Below, in pieces: positions 1-10,474 of a stretch of 64,000 nt of DNA; position 1 is the stretch's first letter; each line of letters opens with the position of its first letter. The stretch is from an uncultured Pelagibacteraceae bacterium (GTDB taxonomy: Bacteria; Pseudomonadota; Alphaproteobacteria; Pelagibacterales; Pelagibacteraceae): contig CACHBR010000001.1 of NCBI GenBank assembly GCA_902578115.1, positions 1 to 64,000 on the forward strand, written 5' to 3'. Both the position numbers and the translations under genes were made by a program. Below the pieces are notes generated by a model. That model did not search any database and was not told the origin of the DNA. It saw nothing but the letters and a program-made list of their open reading frames with translations.

Positions 1-1
1 A

Positions 2-637
2 CCAGGTTCAAAAACAATAGATCCAAAAATTGAATGGGCTAGAATTAAGCATGTTTTAAATAATTTCAAAAAAAAATATAAAAAAATTTGCTTATCAGTT
101 GATACACGAAAATCTGATATAATGATAAAAAGTGTGACTTGCGGCGCAGATCTAATCAATGATGTATCAGGCTTTACTCATGATCCCTTTGCGCTTATTA
201 AATTAAGAAATTTTAATATTCCAAAAGTTTTACATCATATGCAAGGAACCCCAAAAACAATGCAAAAGAATCCAAAATATAAAAATGTTTTACTGGATAT
301 TTATGACTTTTTTGAAAGAGAAATTTCAAATATTACAGATAATAAAAAAATCATAATAGATCCAGGCATTGGTTTTGGTAAAACTCTGAAACATAATTTG
401 ACTTTAATTTCCAATATATCTTTGTTTCATAGCCTTGGCTTTCCTATTTTGGTTGGGACTTCAAGAAAGAGATTCATTAATCAAATATCTGGCGAGTATG
501 ATAGTAAAGATAGAACAGGCGGGACATTAGCATCAGTTCTTTACTTGTTATCCCAAGGTGTACAAATTTTCAGAGTGCACAATGTAAGGGAAGTTAAGCA
601 AGGAATAATGGTATACGAAAAAATTAATGAAAAATAA
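2..637 (+). CDS. folP: Dihydropteroate synthase, 5'-truncated by window edge
   Basis: The frame stays open upstream of the track start (PGSKTIDPKIEWARIKHV...SVDTRKSDIMIKSV). Motifs LINDVSGF, DPGIGFGKT, GTSRKRF are typical of DHPS. Confidence 0.93.
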   Translation, partial: PGSKTIDPKIEWARIKHVLNNFKKKYKKICLSVDTRKSDIMIKSVTCGADLINDVSGFTHDPFALIKLRNFNIPKVLHHMQGTPKTMQKNPKYKNVLLDIYDFFEREISNITDNKKIIIDPGIGFGKTLKHNLTLISNISLFHSLGFPILVGTSRKRFINQISGEYDSKDRTGGTLASVLYLLSQGVQIFRVHNVREVKQGIMVYEKINEK

Positions 638-1958
638 ATATTTTGGGACAGACGGTATCAGAGGAAGAGTAAATCAAGGAAATATAACAGGAGAAAAATT
701 TTTTAAATTTGGTCTTGCTTCGGGTACTTATTTTAAAAATCAAAAAAAATCAAAACAAATAGCTATAATTGCAAAAGATACTAGATTATCAGGATATACT
801 TTAGAACCAGCACTAGTTTCTGGTTTAGTATCTGGTGGAATGCATGTTTACACTTTAGGACCTTTACCAACAAATGGTTTAGCTATGTTAACTAAATCTA
901 TGAAGGCAAATATGGGAATAATGATTACTGCATCACACAATCCCTACTTTGATAATGGATTAAAATTATTTGGTCCTGACGGAATGAAACTATCTGATAA
1001 AATTGAAAAAAAGATTGAAAAACTAATAGATGCAAAAAATACTAAACAGTTAACAAACCCAAAATTATTGGGAAGAGTAAAGCGTCTTGAAGATGGAAAT
1101 GATAAATATACTAAAATACTAAAAAATAATTTTCCGAGCAATTTTCATCTAAAAGGTACAAAAATTGTTTTAGATTGTGCAAATGGTGCTTCTTATAAAG
1201 CTGCTCCTAAATTATTAAAAGAACTTGGTGCAAAAGTGATTTCTATAGGGGTAAAACCAAATGGATTAAATATAAATGACAAATGTGGATCAACATATCC
1301 CTCAAAAATAAAAACTGCTGTTAAAAAACATAAAGCTAAAATCGGAATAGCATTTGACGGAGATGCTGACAGAGTAATTATGTGTGATGAAAAAGGAAAA
1401 ATAATAGATGGTGATCAAATTATTGCAATGTTGGCTCGTAGATGGAAATCTAAAAAAATTTTAAAAGGTGGCGTAATTGGAACATTAATGTCCAATTATG
1501 GTTTGGAAAAATTTTTGCTTAATGAAAAAATAAGATTTTCGAGATCTAAAGTTGGAGATAGATATGTTAAAGAAAAAATGAAAAAGCTTAATTATAATTT
1601 AGGCGGTGAACAGTCTGGGCACATTATTTTGGGAAAATTTGCAACTACAGGGGATGGATTATTAGTAGCCTTAGAGGTTTTATTTTCTCTTCGAAAGGGT
1701 AGAAAAGCTAGTCAGTTATTAAAAGTTTTTAAACCATTACCACAAACATTAGAAAACGTAGAAGTAAATGATAAAAATGTAATTAATAAATCAAAATGTA
1801 AAAATGCCATAAAGATAGCAAATAATTTTATGGGTCAAAAGGGTAGAATTTTAGTTAGAAAATCTGGAACAGAGTCAAAAATTAGGATAATGGCCGAGTC
1901 ATATGATAAAAGTTTAGTTTTAAAATGTATAAAAATAATCAAAAGTTCGATTAAATAA
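627..1958 (+). CDS. glmM: Phosphoglucosamine mutase
   Basis: KYFGTDGIRGRVN start, active-site TASHNP, DGDADR, RKSGTESKIR motifs. Confidence 0.96.
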   Translation: MKNKYFGTDGIRGRVNQGNITGEKFFKFGLASGTYFKNQKKSKQIAIIAKDTRLSGYTLEPALVSGLVSGGMHVYTLGPLPTNGLAMLTKSMKANMGIMITASHNPYFDNGLKLFGPDGMKLSDKIEKKIEKLIDAKNTKQLTNPKLLGRVKRLEDGNDKYTKILKNNFPSNFHLKGTKIVLDCANGASYKAAPKLLKELGAKVISIGVKPNGLNINDKCGSTYPSKIKTAVKKHKAKIGIAFDGDADRVIMCDEKGKIIDGDQIIAMLARRWKSKKILKGGVIGTLMSNYGLEKFLLNEKIRFSRSKVGDRYVKEKMKKLNYNLGGEQSGHIILGKFATTGDGLLVALEVLFSLRKGRKASQLLKVFKPLPQTLENVEVNDKNVINKSKCKNAIKIANNFMGQKGRILVRKSGTESKIRIMAESYDKSLVLKCIKIIKSSIK

Positions 1959-1959
1959 A

Positions 1960-2772
1960 TTGAAACCTAAATCAAAAATTCTAATAATTGCAGGATCAGA
2001 TTCTTCTGGGGGTGCAGGAATTCAAGCAGATATAAAAACAGTAACAGCATTAGGCGGTTACGCAATGACTGCTGTTACTGCAATTACAGCCCAAAATACT
2101 ACCGCAGTTAAGTCTGTTGTTACTATTCCTCCAAAAGAAATAGAAAAACAAATTTTATTTACTTCTAAAGATATCAAACCAGATGCAATTAAAATTGGAA
2201 TGCTACATTCGTCAGTTGTAATTAACTCAGTAATAAAGTCTCTTCAAAAAGTTAAAACTAAAAAAATAATTTTAGATCCAGTTATGGTTGCCAAAGGTGG
2301 TTTTAAACTCATAAATGATACTGCAATTAAAGTATTAAAAGAAAAACTTATTAAAAAGGCATATCTTATAACTCCAAATATTCCAGAAGCCGAGGTGCTA
2401 ACTAAAACTAAAATTAAAAATTTAGAAGATATGATTCGGGCTGCCAATATTTTGCTTAATTCTGGTGTTAAAAATGTATTAGTAAAAGGTGGTCATGGAA
2501 AATCTAAAGTTATGGAAGATGTGCTTTTAAATAAAAAAGAAATTAAAATCTTCAGAAATAAAAAAATTAAAACTAAAAACACCCATGGAACCGGCTGCAC
2601 TTTATCAAGTGCAATTGCAACTTTTTTTGCATGTGGAAAAACTATAAATAAATCTTGTGAGCTTGGAATTAAATATGTTAATCAATCTATAAGATCCAAT
2701 CTTAACTATGGAAAGGGCCATGGACCAATTAATCATTTAAGCTCAATTAATATAGATAAAAAATTTAAATAA
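1960..2772 (+). CDS. thiD: Hydroxymethylpyrimidine/phosphomethylpyrimidine kinase (TTG start)
   Basis: [21 protein letters not shown]...[30 protein letters not shown]. Confidence 0.95.
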   Translation: MKPKSKILIIAGSDSSGGAGIQADIKTVTALGGYAMTAVTAITAQNTTAVKSVVTIPPKEIEKQILFTSKDIKPDAIKIGMLHSSVVINSVIKSLQKVKTKKIILDPVMVAKGGFKLINDTAIKVLKEKLIKKAYLITPNIPEAEVLTKTKIKNLEDMIRAANILLNSGVKNVLVKGGHGKSKVMEDVLLNKKEIKIFRNKKIKTKNTHGTGCTLSSAIATFFACGKTINKSCELGIKYVNQSIRSNLNYGKGHGPINHLSSINIDKKFK

Positions 2773-4061
2773 TGAAAAATGTTATAGTTATAGGAACACA
2801 ATGGGGAGACGAAGGTAAAGGTAAAATAGTTGATTGGCTTTCAAGTGAAGCTGATGTTGTTGTTAGATTTCAAGGTGGACATAATGCTGGTCATACTTTG
2901 GTAATTGATGGTGTAACCTATAAATTAAGATTGCTTCCCTCAGGTACAGTTAGAAAAAACAAAGTATCAATAATAGGAAACGGTGTAGTTGTTGATCCCT
3001 GGGCACTTATTGACGAGATAAAAGAGATGAAATCAAAAGGTGTTGAAATTAATGAAAATAATTTAATACTCTCTGAAGCAGCTAATCTTATACTGCCTTA
3101 CCACAAAGAGATGGACGAAATAAGAGAAGACTCAGCAGGAAAAGCAAAAATCGGTACTACTAGAAGGGGCATAGGTCCAGCGTATGAGGATAAGGTTGGA
3201 AGAAGATCGATTAGGGTTATGGATTTATCATCTGAAAGTAATTTGGACTCTAGACTTGATGCTGCTTTAATCCATCATAATGCTTTACGAAAAGGTTTGA
3301 AAAAAACAGTTTTCAAAAAAGATAAATTAAAAAAAGACTTGTTGAAAATAGCTCCAGAAATTTTAAAATTTTCACAACCAGTTTGGAAAAGACTAAATGA
3401 GTTTAAATCTAAAGGAAAAAAAATATTATTTGAAGGTGCTCAGGGAATTCTTTTAGATGTTGATCATGGTACTTATCCTTTTGTGACTTCATCAAATACA
3501 GTTGCATCTGCAGCTGCTACAGGATCTGGATTTGGATCTAGTGGATCAAATTATATTTTGGGCATAACTAAAGCATACACAACACGAGTAGGTGAAGGGC
3601 CATTTCCAACCGAACAAAAAAATGAAATTGGAAACTTACTGGGAAGTAGAGGAAAAGAATTTGGGACAGTAACTAGTAGAAAAAGAAGATGTGGATGGTT
3701 TGACGGTGTATTAGTAAGACAAACCATTAAAATTTCAGGTGTAAATGGAATAGCACTTACAAAGCTGGATGTTCTAGATGAATTGGATGAAATTAAAATG
3801 TGTATTGCTTATAAATTAAATGGAAAACAATACGATTATTTACCTGCAGGAGCGGAAGACCAATTTAAAATCGAACCTATTTATGAAACATTTCCTGGCT
3901 GGAAAGAAAGCACCAAAGGTATAAGAAATATGGAAAATCTTCCAAATAAAGCAAAGAAATATATTTATGCTGTTGAAGATTTTATAGAGGCTAAAATTTC
4001 GAGTATTTCAACAAGTCCTGAAAGAGAAGATACAATCCTAGTTGAAAGCCCATTTGCTTAA
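2772..4061 (+). CDS. purA: Adenylosuccinate synthetase
   Basis: [45 protein letters not shown]. Confidence 0.97.
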   Translation: MKNVIVIGTQWGDEGKGKIVDWLSSEADVVVRFQGGHNAGHTLVIDGVTYKLRLLPSGTVRKNKVSIIGNGVVVDPWALIDEIKEMKSKGVEINENNLILSEAANLILPYHKEMDEIREDSAGKAKIGTTRRGIGPAYEDKVGRRSIRVMDLSSESNLDSRLDAALIHHNALRKGLKKTVFKKDKLKKDLLKIAPEILKFSQPVWKRLNEFKSKGKKILFEGAQGILLDVDHGTYPFVTSSNTVASAAATGSGFGSSGSNYILGITKAYTTRVGEGPFPTEQKNEIGNLLGSRGKEFGTVTSRKRRCGWFDGVLVRQTIKISGVNGIALTKLDVLDELDEIKMCIAYKLNGKQYDYLPAGAEDQFKIEPIYETFPGWKESTKGIRNMENLPNKAKKYIYAVEDFIEAKISSISTSPEREDTILVESPFA

Positions 4062-4957
4062 TTTCTTGGGAGAAGGTTATTGGACTGCGTAGCGTTTAAC
4101 ATTGCTTTTTGAAGTTTTTCAAAAGCTTTAGTTTCAATCTGCCTAATTCTTTCTCTACTTATTTTATATTTTTTACTAAGCTCTTCTAGTGTTTTCGGTT
4201 CACTTGATAATTTTCTTTCTTCTAAAATTTCTCTTTCTCTATTATTAAGAATTTTAATTGATTGTTGTAACAAAGATTTTTTTTCATCCATTTCTTGTTT
4301 TTGTGAAACAAAAAGCTCTTGATCTAGATCATCACTTACTATCCAGTCTTGCCATTCACCTTTTTCGCCATCTTTAATTGGATCATTAAGAGACTTCTCT
4401 TGACCCATCATTCTCCTATTCATATTAACGACTTCTTCAGTTTTTACTCCAAGTTTTTTCGATATTTGATCAACTTGTTCTTTTTTTAAATCACCCTCCT
4501 CATAAGGGGCTATTTGTTTTTTCATTTTTTTTAGATTGAAAAAAAGTTTTTTTTGCGCAGATGTTGTTCCCATTTTTACAAGACTCCATGATCTCAAAAC
4601 ATATTCTTGAATAGCTGCTTTAATCCACCACATAGCATATGTTGCTAGTCTAAATCCTTTTTCAGGATCAAATTTCTTTACTGCCTGCATTAATCCAATA
4701 TTACCTTCTGATATTAACTCGTTTACTGGAAGACCATATCCACGATAACCCATTGCTATTTTTGCAACCAAACGCAAATGACTTGTAACAAGTTTATGTG
4801 CCGATTTCAGATTACCTCTTTCCTTCCAGTTTTTTGCCAACATATATTCCTCTTCCGCATCTAGTATCGGGAATTTTTTGATCTGAGCAAGGTATACTGA
4901 TAGTCCACCCTCACTTGTTAAACTAGGTAGATTTGATATTTCTGTTTTTGCACTCAT
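4058..4957 (-). CDS. rpoH: RNA polymerase sigma-32 factor (likely start [11 protein letters not shown] at 4957; track ORF extends to 5008)
   Basis: Sigma70 regions 2/4: [77 protein letters not shown]. Confidence 0.94.
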   Translation of the reverse strand: MSAKTEISNLPSLTSEGGLSVYLAQIKKFPILDAEEEYMLAKNWKERGNLKSAHKLVTSHLRLVAKIAMGYRGYGLPVNELISEGNIGLMQAVKKFDPEKGFRLATYAMWWIKAAIQEYVLRSWSLVKMGTTSAQKKLFFNLKKMKKQIAPYEEGDLKKEQVDQISKKLGVKTEEVVNMNRRMMGQEKSLNDPIKDGEKGEWQDWIVSDDLDQELFVSQKQEMDEKKSLLQQSIKILNNREREILEERKLSSEPKTLEELSKKYKISRERIRQIETKAFEKLQKAMLNATQSNNLLPRN

Positions 4958-4988
4958 CGATGTATATATATTTATAAATTCAAATTCT

Positions 4989-5969
4989 TCAATTGGCAAA
5001 ATTATCAAGAAAATCTAGCATTTTTCTAAAATCATTAGGTAATTTAGAGTCAAAATTTACAAATTTTTTCTTAGTTGGATGAATAAAGCCTAAACTTTTT
5101 GCATGTAAGGCTTGCCTAGAAAAAGATGAAAGCATTTCATTAAATTTTTTATTTATTTTTTTAAATTTCGTTTTTTTCTTTCCATATTTTTTATCTCCGA
5201 TTAATGGATTTCCTTTATATTCCAAGTGAACCCGTATTTGGTGTGTTCTTCCAGTTTCTAAAATACATTCCACTAAACTAATTTTTGGTATTTCTTTTGA
5301 ACTAAAAGTTTTTATTGTTTTATAGTTCGTTACGGCTTTTTTACCTAAACGATCACTAACCGACATAAGCTGTCTATTTTTTTTACTTCTAGATATCAGA
5401 GTACTTATTTTGCCATTCAAAGGTCTAATCACTCCCCAAACTAAAGCAACATATTTTCTACTGATAGTATGTTTACTAAACTGCTCAGACAAAAGTGTGT
5501 GTGTATGATTATTTTTTGCAACTACTATTATGCCACTAGTATCTTTATCTATTCTATGAACTATCCCAGGTCTAAATTCTCCGTTTAGATTTGAAAGATT
5601 ATTTTTATATAAATACAATAACCCATTTACTAAAGTCTCATCTTTATTTCCTGCTCCTGGATGTACGATTAATCCGCTATTTTTATTAATCACTATTATA
5701 TCTTCATCCTCATAAATAATGTCTAAATTTATTTTTTTTGGTTTAATATAATCTGTCTTTTTTTCAGGAATATTAACTTCAATTAAATCATTTTCTTTTA
5801 TTTTTTCTGATGAAGCTATGATTTGCTTTTTATTAATTTTAATATTTTTTGAAACTATGATTTTTTTGATTTGGGACCTTGATAAATTTTTAAGATTTTC
5901 TGTTAAAAATTTGTCCAATCTCATCTTTTTTACAAGATCCTTAGCTAAAAATGTTATTGTTTTATTCAT
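4989..5969 (-). CDS. rluD: Ribosomal large subunit pseudouridine synthase D family
   Basis: S4-like N-terminus; HRIDKDTSGIIVVAK catalytic motif; ETGRTHQIRVHL. Confidence 0.9.
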   Translation of the reverse strand: MNKTITFLAKDLVKKMRLDKFLTENLKNLSRSQIKKIIVSKNIKINKKQIIASSEKIKENDLIEVNIPEKKTDYIKPKKINLDIIYEDEDIIVINKNSGLIVHPGAGNKDETLVNGLLYLYKNNLSNLNGEFRPGIVHRIDKDTSGIIVVAKNNHTHTLLSEQFSKHTISRKYVALVWGVIRPLNGKISTLISRSKKNRQLMSVSDRLGKKAVTNYKTIKTFSSKEIPKISLVECILETGRTHQIRVHLEYKGNPLIGDKKYGKKKTKFKKINKKFNEMLSSFSRQALHAKSLGFIHPTKKKFVNFDSKLPNDFRKMLDFLDNFAN

Positions 5970-5998
5970 TTAATAATTTAAAAGTATTATATTATTAG

Positions 5999-6076
5999 GG
6001 GCCGTTAGCTTCAACTGGATAGAGCGCACCGCTTCGGACGGTGAGGTTGAGGGTTCAAATCCTTCACGGCCCGCCA
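5999..6076 (+). tRNA. tRNA-Arg (anticodon UCG), CCA encoded
   Basis: Acceptor GGGCCGT/ACGGCCC, anticodon stem CACCG-CTTCGGA-CGGTG, T-arm GAGGG-TTCAAAT-CCTTC, encoded CCA. Confidence 0.95.
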
Positions 6077-6086
6077 GGAAATTGAC

Positions 6087-6941
6087 ATGAAAGAAACGAA
6101 AATTATATCTGATAAATTCATAGATTTGAGCAGTTACATTACAAGAGAGAGAGATAGCTATTCAAACGCTAACCCTTATCCGCATATAGTCATAAAAGAT
6201 TTCTTCAATGAAGATTTTTTGAATGAAATTCTGAAGTCTTTTCCAGATTTATCAAAAGTTAATTCTTCTGAACAATGGAAAAATAAGAATGAAGTTAAAT
6301 TTGGTAATAATGATTACTCAAGTTTTCCAAATAATATAAAATTATTTTTTGATTTTTTAAATTCAAAAAATTTTTTACAATTTTTACAAAGTATAACATC
6401 AATAAAAGAAAAACTTGTACACGATCCCGAATTAAATGGTGGAGGACTTCACGAAATTAAAAGAGGCGGTGTATTAAAAGTTCATACTGATTTTAATAGA
6501 CATCCAAATTTAAGTTTAGATAGAAGAATCAATGTTTTGATTTATCTCAACAAAAATTGGAAAGAAGAGTATGGCGGACATTTGGAACTCTGGGATAAAG
6601 ACATGACAAAATGTATAAAAAAAATAGCTCCCACCTTTAACACAATGGTAATATTCTCAACCACAGACTTTAGTAATCATGGTCATCCAGACCCACTAAA
6701 CTGTCCAAATGAATGCTCTAGAAAATCCATTGCTCTATATTATTTTTCATCTGGTAGACCAGAACATGAGATTATTAATAAGAACAAAAAGAATAGGACA
6801 TACTTCAAAAATAGAGAAGGGGTTAAGGACGATGTTTACGAGAAAAAAGAAAATTTTAAAGATTTTTTAAGAAGCTTTAAATTTTATAAATATATGAAAA
6901 ATTTTGAAAAAAAATATTTAAGAAAAAAAAGGAATAAATAA
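6087..6941 (+). CDS. 2-oxoglutarate/Fe(II)-dependent oxygenase (prolyl 4-hydroxylase-like)
   Basis: HTDFNRHPN (HxD) ...INVLIYLNKNWKEEYGGHLELWD...NHGHPDPL... typical of 2OG-Fe(II) oxygenases. Confidence 0.8.
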   Translation: MKETKIISDKFIDLSSYITRERDSYSNANPYPHIVIKDFFNEDFLNEILKSFPDLSKVNSSEQWKNKNEVKFGNNDYSSFPNNIKLFFDFLNSKNFLQFLQSITSIKEKLVHDPELNGGGLHEIKRGGVLKVHTDFNRHPNLSLDRRINVLIYLNKNWKEEYGGHLELWDKDMTKCIKKIAPTFNTMVIFSTTDFSNHGHPDPLNCPNECSRKSIALYYFSSGRPEHEIINKNKKNRTYFKNREGVKDDVYEKKENFKDFLRSFKFYKYMKNFEKKYLRKKRNK

Positions 6942-6949
6942 TTATTTAT

Positions 6950-7765
6950 CTACAAAATCCATTCCTGGTATTTATCTTTATTATTTAAAATATAATCAGG
7001 AAAAGACTTATCAATATTTATAGCTTCGTATTTATAATTTCGACCTAGTAAATCTTTCTTTTCCCTAACTCTATTAGTTATATTTTCAATATTTGTGTAT
7101 TCATCTATATTTTCTTCTTGATGCGCACCACTTTTAAACTTTTTTGAAATATCCTCAGGTTTTTTAAGATCATTAAAATGCCACCCACCATTTTTAATTA
7201 TTTGGGGTTGTTGAGGTTTGTAAATTTTCCAGAATGGTCTTTCTTTAATTTTAATATCTCTCAACCATTGAGGCGACTTTAAATATTTTTTTTGACAAAT
7301 TTTTGTTCCTGGCCAACCCTCAATAGTTTTATTAATTAAATTTATTTTTTGGTGAAAATTCTTTTGTATAAAACAAGCATACTTTTTCTTAATATCGAAC
7401 TCATTAATTTTTTTTGGATTAGGTATTTCGTCAAGATCTGAAATCATTATTAAATCATTCCCATCACAATTTTTTAAACCTCTATTTAGTGAATTTCTTT
7501 GGTATTGATCCCTTATATGACTTGCAGACCAATCTTTTTTATATTTGCTTACATTCAATGGAATATCGTCAATTATTAAATATTCTATCTTATCTTTAAA
7601 TTTTGAAAATTTTTTTATGTCAAAATTCAATTTTTTTTCTTCGCCAGAGTGAGTTCTTGTTCCTTCTGCAATAATAAATTTATCTACAATATTGTTGAGA
7701 GTATTAAGTCTGATATCTAAAAGCATATCTTCATCAAAATACATGAAACAATCATATAGTGCCAT
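6950..7765 (-). CDS. Glycosyltransferase family 17-like protein
   Basis: MALYDCFMYFDEDMLLDIRLNTLNNIVDKFIIAEGTRTHSGEEKKLNF, MISDLDEIPNP motif of GT17 (N-acetylglucosaminyltransferase-like). Confidence 0.8.
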   Translation of the reverse strand: MALYDCFMYFDEDMLLDIRLNTLNNIVDKFIIAEGTRTHSGEEKKLNFDIKKFSKFKDKIEYLIIDDIPLNVSKYKKDWSASHIRDQYQRNSLNRGLKNCDGNDLIMISDLDEIPNPKKINEFDIKKKYACFIQKNFHQKINLINKTIEGWPGTKICQKKYLKSPQWLRDIKIKERPFWKIYKPQQPQIIKNGGWHFNDLKKPEDISKKFKSGAHQEENIDEYTNIENITNRVREKKDLLGRNYKYEAINIDKSFPDYILNNKDKYQEWIL

Positions 7766-7768
7766 TTA

Positions 7769-8560
7769 CTATTCCCCCATGTTAATTAATGTTCCTCTAA
7801 TTCTAGCACCAGAATACGCTACATAAAAAATTATTACACCAAAAATAAAATAGGCAATTGAAATTAAAATTGAGATAAATATTTCAATATAGTTAACTGT
7901 TCCGTTTAAAAGTATATTTCTCATTTCTTCAAAAACATGCACAAGCGGGAGTCCTTTCGCGATTATTTGTAAAGACAAAGGTAATATTTCTACAGGGTAA
8001 TATATACAACCTAATGGTGCTAAAAAAAATAAACTAGCCCACGCAATATTTTCGAATGAAGGACCAAATCGTAGAAGTCCAGAAGTAACCAAAAGCCCTA
8101 GCGTAACACCAAAAATATATAAGCTTAATAATAATGCGAGTAGAGGTACTCCTATTTTAAAAACCGAGACTCCAAATAAAGGGATAGCTAATAGTGCTGC
8201 TGGAATCAGCCCTATCAGAGATCTAAAAACTGCTGTAATAGTAAGTGATGCAATCATTTCACTCAATTTTATTGGTGCAATGAATAAATTAGTAAAATTT
8301 CTACTCCATATTTCTTCAAGAAACATTATATTATAACTAATACTTACCCTAAATAAAAAGTCATATAAAATCGCTGCGGTCAATATTATTCCAACTGTGT
8401 TGCTATAATATTCAGAATTCAAAGTAAAAAATTTTGAAATAAATCCCCATAAAAATATTTGGACTGTCGGCCAATATATTAAATCTATAATTCTTGGCAA
8501 AGAATTACTTATTAAGTAAATATGTCTTAGACACAATGCATAGATTTTATGCCATCTCAT
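7769..8560 (-). CDS. ABC-2 type transporter permease
   Basis: Six predicted TM segments, ABC-2 export fold; overlaps the ATPase gene. Confidence 0.82.
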   Translation of the reverse strand: MRWHKIYALCLRHIYLISNSLPRIIDLIYWPTVQIFLWGFISKFFTLNSEYYSNTVGIILTAAILYDFLFRVSISYNIMFLEEIWSRNFTNLFIAPIKLSEMIASLTITAVFRSLIGLIPAALLAIPLFGVSVFKIGVPLLALLLSLYIFGVTLGLLVTSGLLRFGPSFENIAWASLFFLAPLGCIYYPVEILPLSLQIIAKGLPLVHVFEEMRNILLNGTVNYIEIFISILISIAYFIFGVIIFYVAYSGARIRGTLINMGE

Positions 8561-9281
8561 CTTTGCTCCTTACTATTTTAAGAAATGTTTCTTCTAGATT
8601 TGCACGACCATGTCTACTTATTATTTCCTTACTAGTACCTTGATCAATGATTTTACCCTTTTTCATCATTATCACACTGTCACACAGTCTTTCTACCTCT
8701 GCCATATTATGAGAAGCTAAAAGTATTGTTACTTTATTTTTAGATTTATATGATTGTACATAAGATCTAACATAATCACCGATATCTGGATCAAGACTTG
8801 CTGTTGGCTCATCTAAAAGAAGAATTTCAGGTTTATTTATTAATGATTTTGCAAGTGAAACTCTATTTTTTTGACCAGAGGATAATTCACCAGTTTTTTT
8901 ATTTAAAAAATCTTTTAAATTTAAATCTTCTGCTAATTCATTTACCCTTAAAGATAAATTTTTTACACCATAAAGTCTTCCATAGATTTCCAGGTTTTGT
9001 TTTACACTAAGCTTTTTTGGTAATTCAACATAAGGTGATGCAAAATTCATAATACTTAAAAGTTCATTCCTTTCAAATGTGTTTATATTTTTGTTTTGTA
9101 TAATTATATCTCCACTTGTTGGTTTTATTAGACCAAGCATCATTCCAATAGATGTTGTTTTTCCACAACCATTTGGACCAAGTAAACCAACGGTTTTATT
9201 TGTGCTTATAGACAAGTTAATATTGTTTACAGCGTAAATTTGATTAAATTTTTTTGATAAATTTTTAATATGAATAGACAT
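8547..9281 (-). CDS. ABC transporter ATP-binding protein (CcmA/NodI-type exporter)
   Basis: GPNGCGKTTSIGMMLGL Walker A, LSSGQKNRVSLAKSLINKPEILLLDEPTASLDP signature/Walker B. Confidence 0.92.
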   Translation of the reverse strand: MSIHIKNLSKKFNQIYAVNNINLSISTNKTVGLLGPNGCGKTTSIGMMLGLIKPTSGDIIIQNKNINTFERNELLSIMNFASPYVELPKKLSVKQNLEIYGRLYGVKNLSLRVNELAEDLNLKDFLNKKTGELSSGQKNRVSLAKSLINKPEILLLDEPTASLDPDIGDYVRSYVQSYKSKNKVTILLASHNMAEVERLCDSVIMMKKGKIIDQGTSKEIISRHGRANLEETFLKIVRSKDEMA

Positions 9282-10223
9282 TTATTTTGATGCCTTTTTT
9301 AATCTATCGTTAATAGCAATACCAATATTTTTGTTTGGAATTTTAACTACATTGATTTTTTTATATTTTAATTTCTTAATTTTTCTTAAAACTTTATATA
9401 AGTTTTTTGCTGCTTCTTTGAGGTTACTATTTTTACTTAAATTAAACATATTTTTTTTCATCTTATACTTCTTTCCAAAAACAATGAATGCGGCCTTATA
9501 ATCAGCTTTTTTTGAATTAAGTTTCATAGGTATTCCTGGAGAATAATGTCTTTTGAGCATACCAGGTGAAACTATAAGTTTTGAACCAGCAATATTTGAG
9601 ACTTTTTTTTTCAATATTTTTCCAATTTGAATATTGCTTATTGCTCCTGGTCTTAAAATTCTAGGTTTATTACTCAAATTTATTACAGTTGACTCTAACC
9701 CAATTATTGATTTTCCACCATTTAAAATAAATTTAACTTTATTTTTGAATTCATCAACCACATCTAATGGTTCAGTTGGGCTTACCCCGGTCGAAATATT
9801 TGCACTAGGAATTGCTAAAGGAAAACTTAATTTTTTTAACAAAGACCTAATGGCTTTGTTTTTAGGAAATCTAACTGCAATAGTTTTTAATTTAGCATTA
9901 GCGAATTTTGATATTTTTGAATTTTTTCTCTTTTTTAAAATATAGGTAAGGGGTCCTGGGGAAAATTTTTTATAAAGTTTTAAAAAATTTTTGTCATATT
10001 TTGCATCTTTTTTTAATAGATCTAAATTATAATAATGAACAATAAGTGGATTTTTTTTTGGTCTTTTCTTTAAATTATATATTCTCTTAACAGATTTATT
10101 AGAATAAGCATTACCTGCTAATCCATATACAGTTTCTGTTGGTACTGCTATAATTTTGTTTTTTTCTAAAATTTTTTTGGCTTTATTTAGGTTGTAAAAA
10201 GAATTTTTATAGATATTTTTCAT
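9282..10223 (-). CDS. tsaC: L-threonylcarbamoyladenylate synthase (Sua5/YrdC family)
   Basis: AVPTETVYGLAGNAYS, KKRPKKNPLIVHY, PSANISTGVSPT, LIVSPGMLKRHYSP (Sua5 C-terminal domain linker). Confidence 0.92.
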   Translation of the reverse strand: MKNIYKNSFYNLNKAKKILEKNKIIAVPTETVYGLAGNAYSNKSVKRIYNLKKRPKKNPLIVHYYNLDLLKKDAKYDKNFLKLYKKFSPGPLTYILKKRKNSKISKFANAKLKTIAVRFPKNKAIRSLLKKLSFPLAIPSANISTGVSPTEPLDVVDEFKNKVKFILNGGKSIIGLESTVINLSNKPRILRPGAISNIQIGKILKKKVSNIAGSKLIVSPGMLKRHYSPGIPMKLNSKKADYKAAFIVFGKKYKMKKNMFNLSKNSNLKEAAKNLYKVLRKIKKLKYKKINVVKIPNKNIGIAINDRLKKASK

Positions 10224-10244
10224 ATTAAGATTATTATAAATTTA

Positions 10245-10460
10245 ATGAAAACCAAAAATATTCCACCTGACATTAAAAGTAAATCAATAAACGAAGCCAA
10301 AATTGAAATATCAGATATTTTAAAAAGATTAGAGGATAGTGGGACAGATTTAGAGAATTCAAAGAAAGACTATGAAAGATTGCTACTTTTGAACAACCAT
10401 GTAGATAACATTTTTAAGGAAAAACTAACTAAAATACATTCGATAGGTAAAAAAAAATAA
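10245..10460 (+). CDS. xseB: Exodeoxyribonuclease VII small subunit
   Basis: Small 71-aa helical protein with LEDSGTDLENSKKDYERLLLL; located immediately upstream of ispA-dxs as in other proteobacteria. Confidence 0.75.
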   Translation: MKTKNIPPDIKSKSINEAKIEISDILKRLEDSGTDLENSKKDYERLLLLNNHVDNIFKEKLTKIHSIGKKK

Positions 10461-10474
10461 CTAATTAATTTTAA

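Noticed and set aside
944-1141. Antisense ORF within glmM (65 aa, minus strand)
   Set aside because: Fully overlaps a strongly supported gene; composition (Phe/Ser/Leu-rich) is typical of shadow ORFs in AT-rich DNA. The same applies to other antisense ORFs in the track, e.g. 2244-2447, 9634-9945, 14051-14352, 16577-16912, 45862-46101, 61326-61757.
4989-5008. Overlap of rpoH and rluD start regions as a translational coupling signal
   Set aside because: Results from the track using an upstream ATG; the MSAKTEIS start at 4957 removes the overlap and fits sigma-32 N-termini better.
5999-6076. tRNA-Arg as a proven attachment site with a duplicated 3' end
   Set aside because: I could not find a second copy of the tRNA 3' end near 9.3 kb, so no att repeat is claimed; only adjacency is noted.
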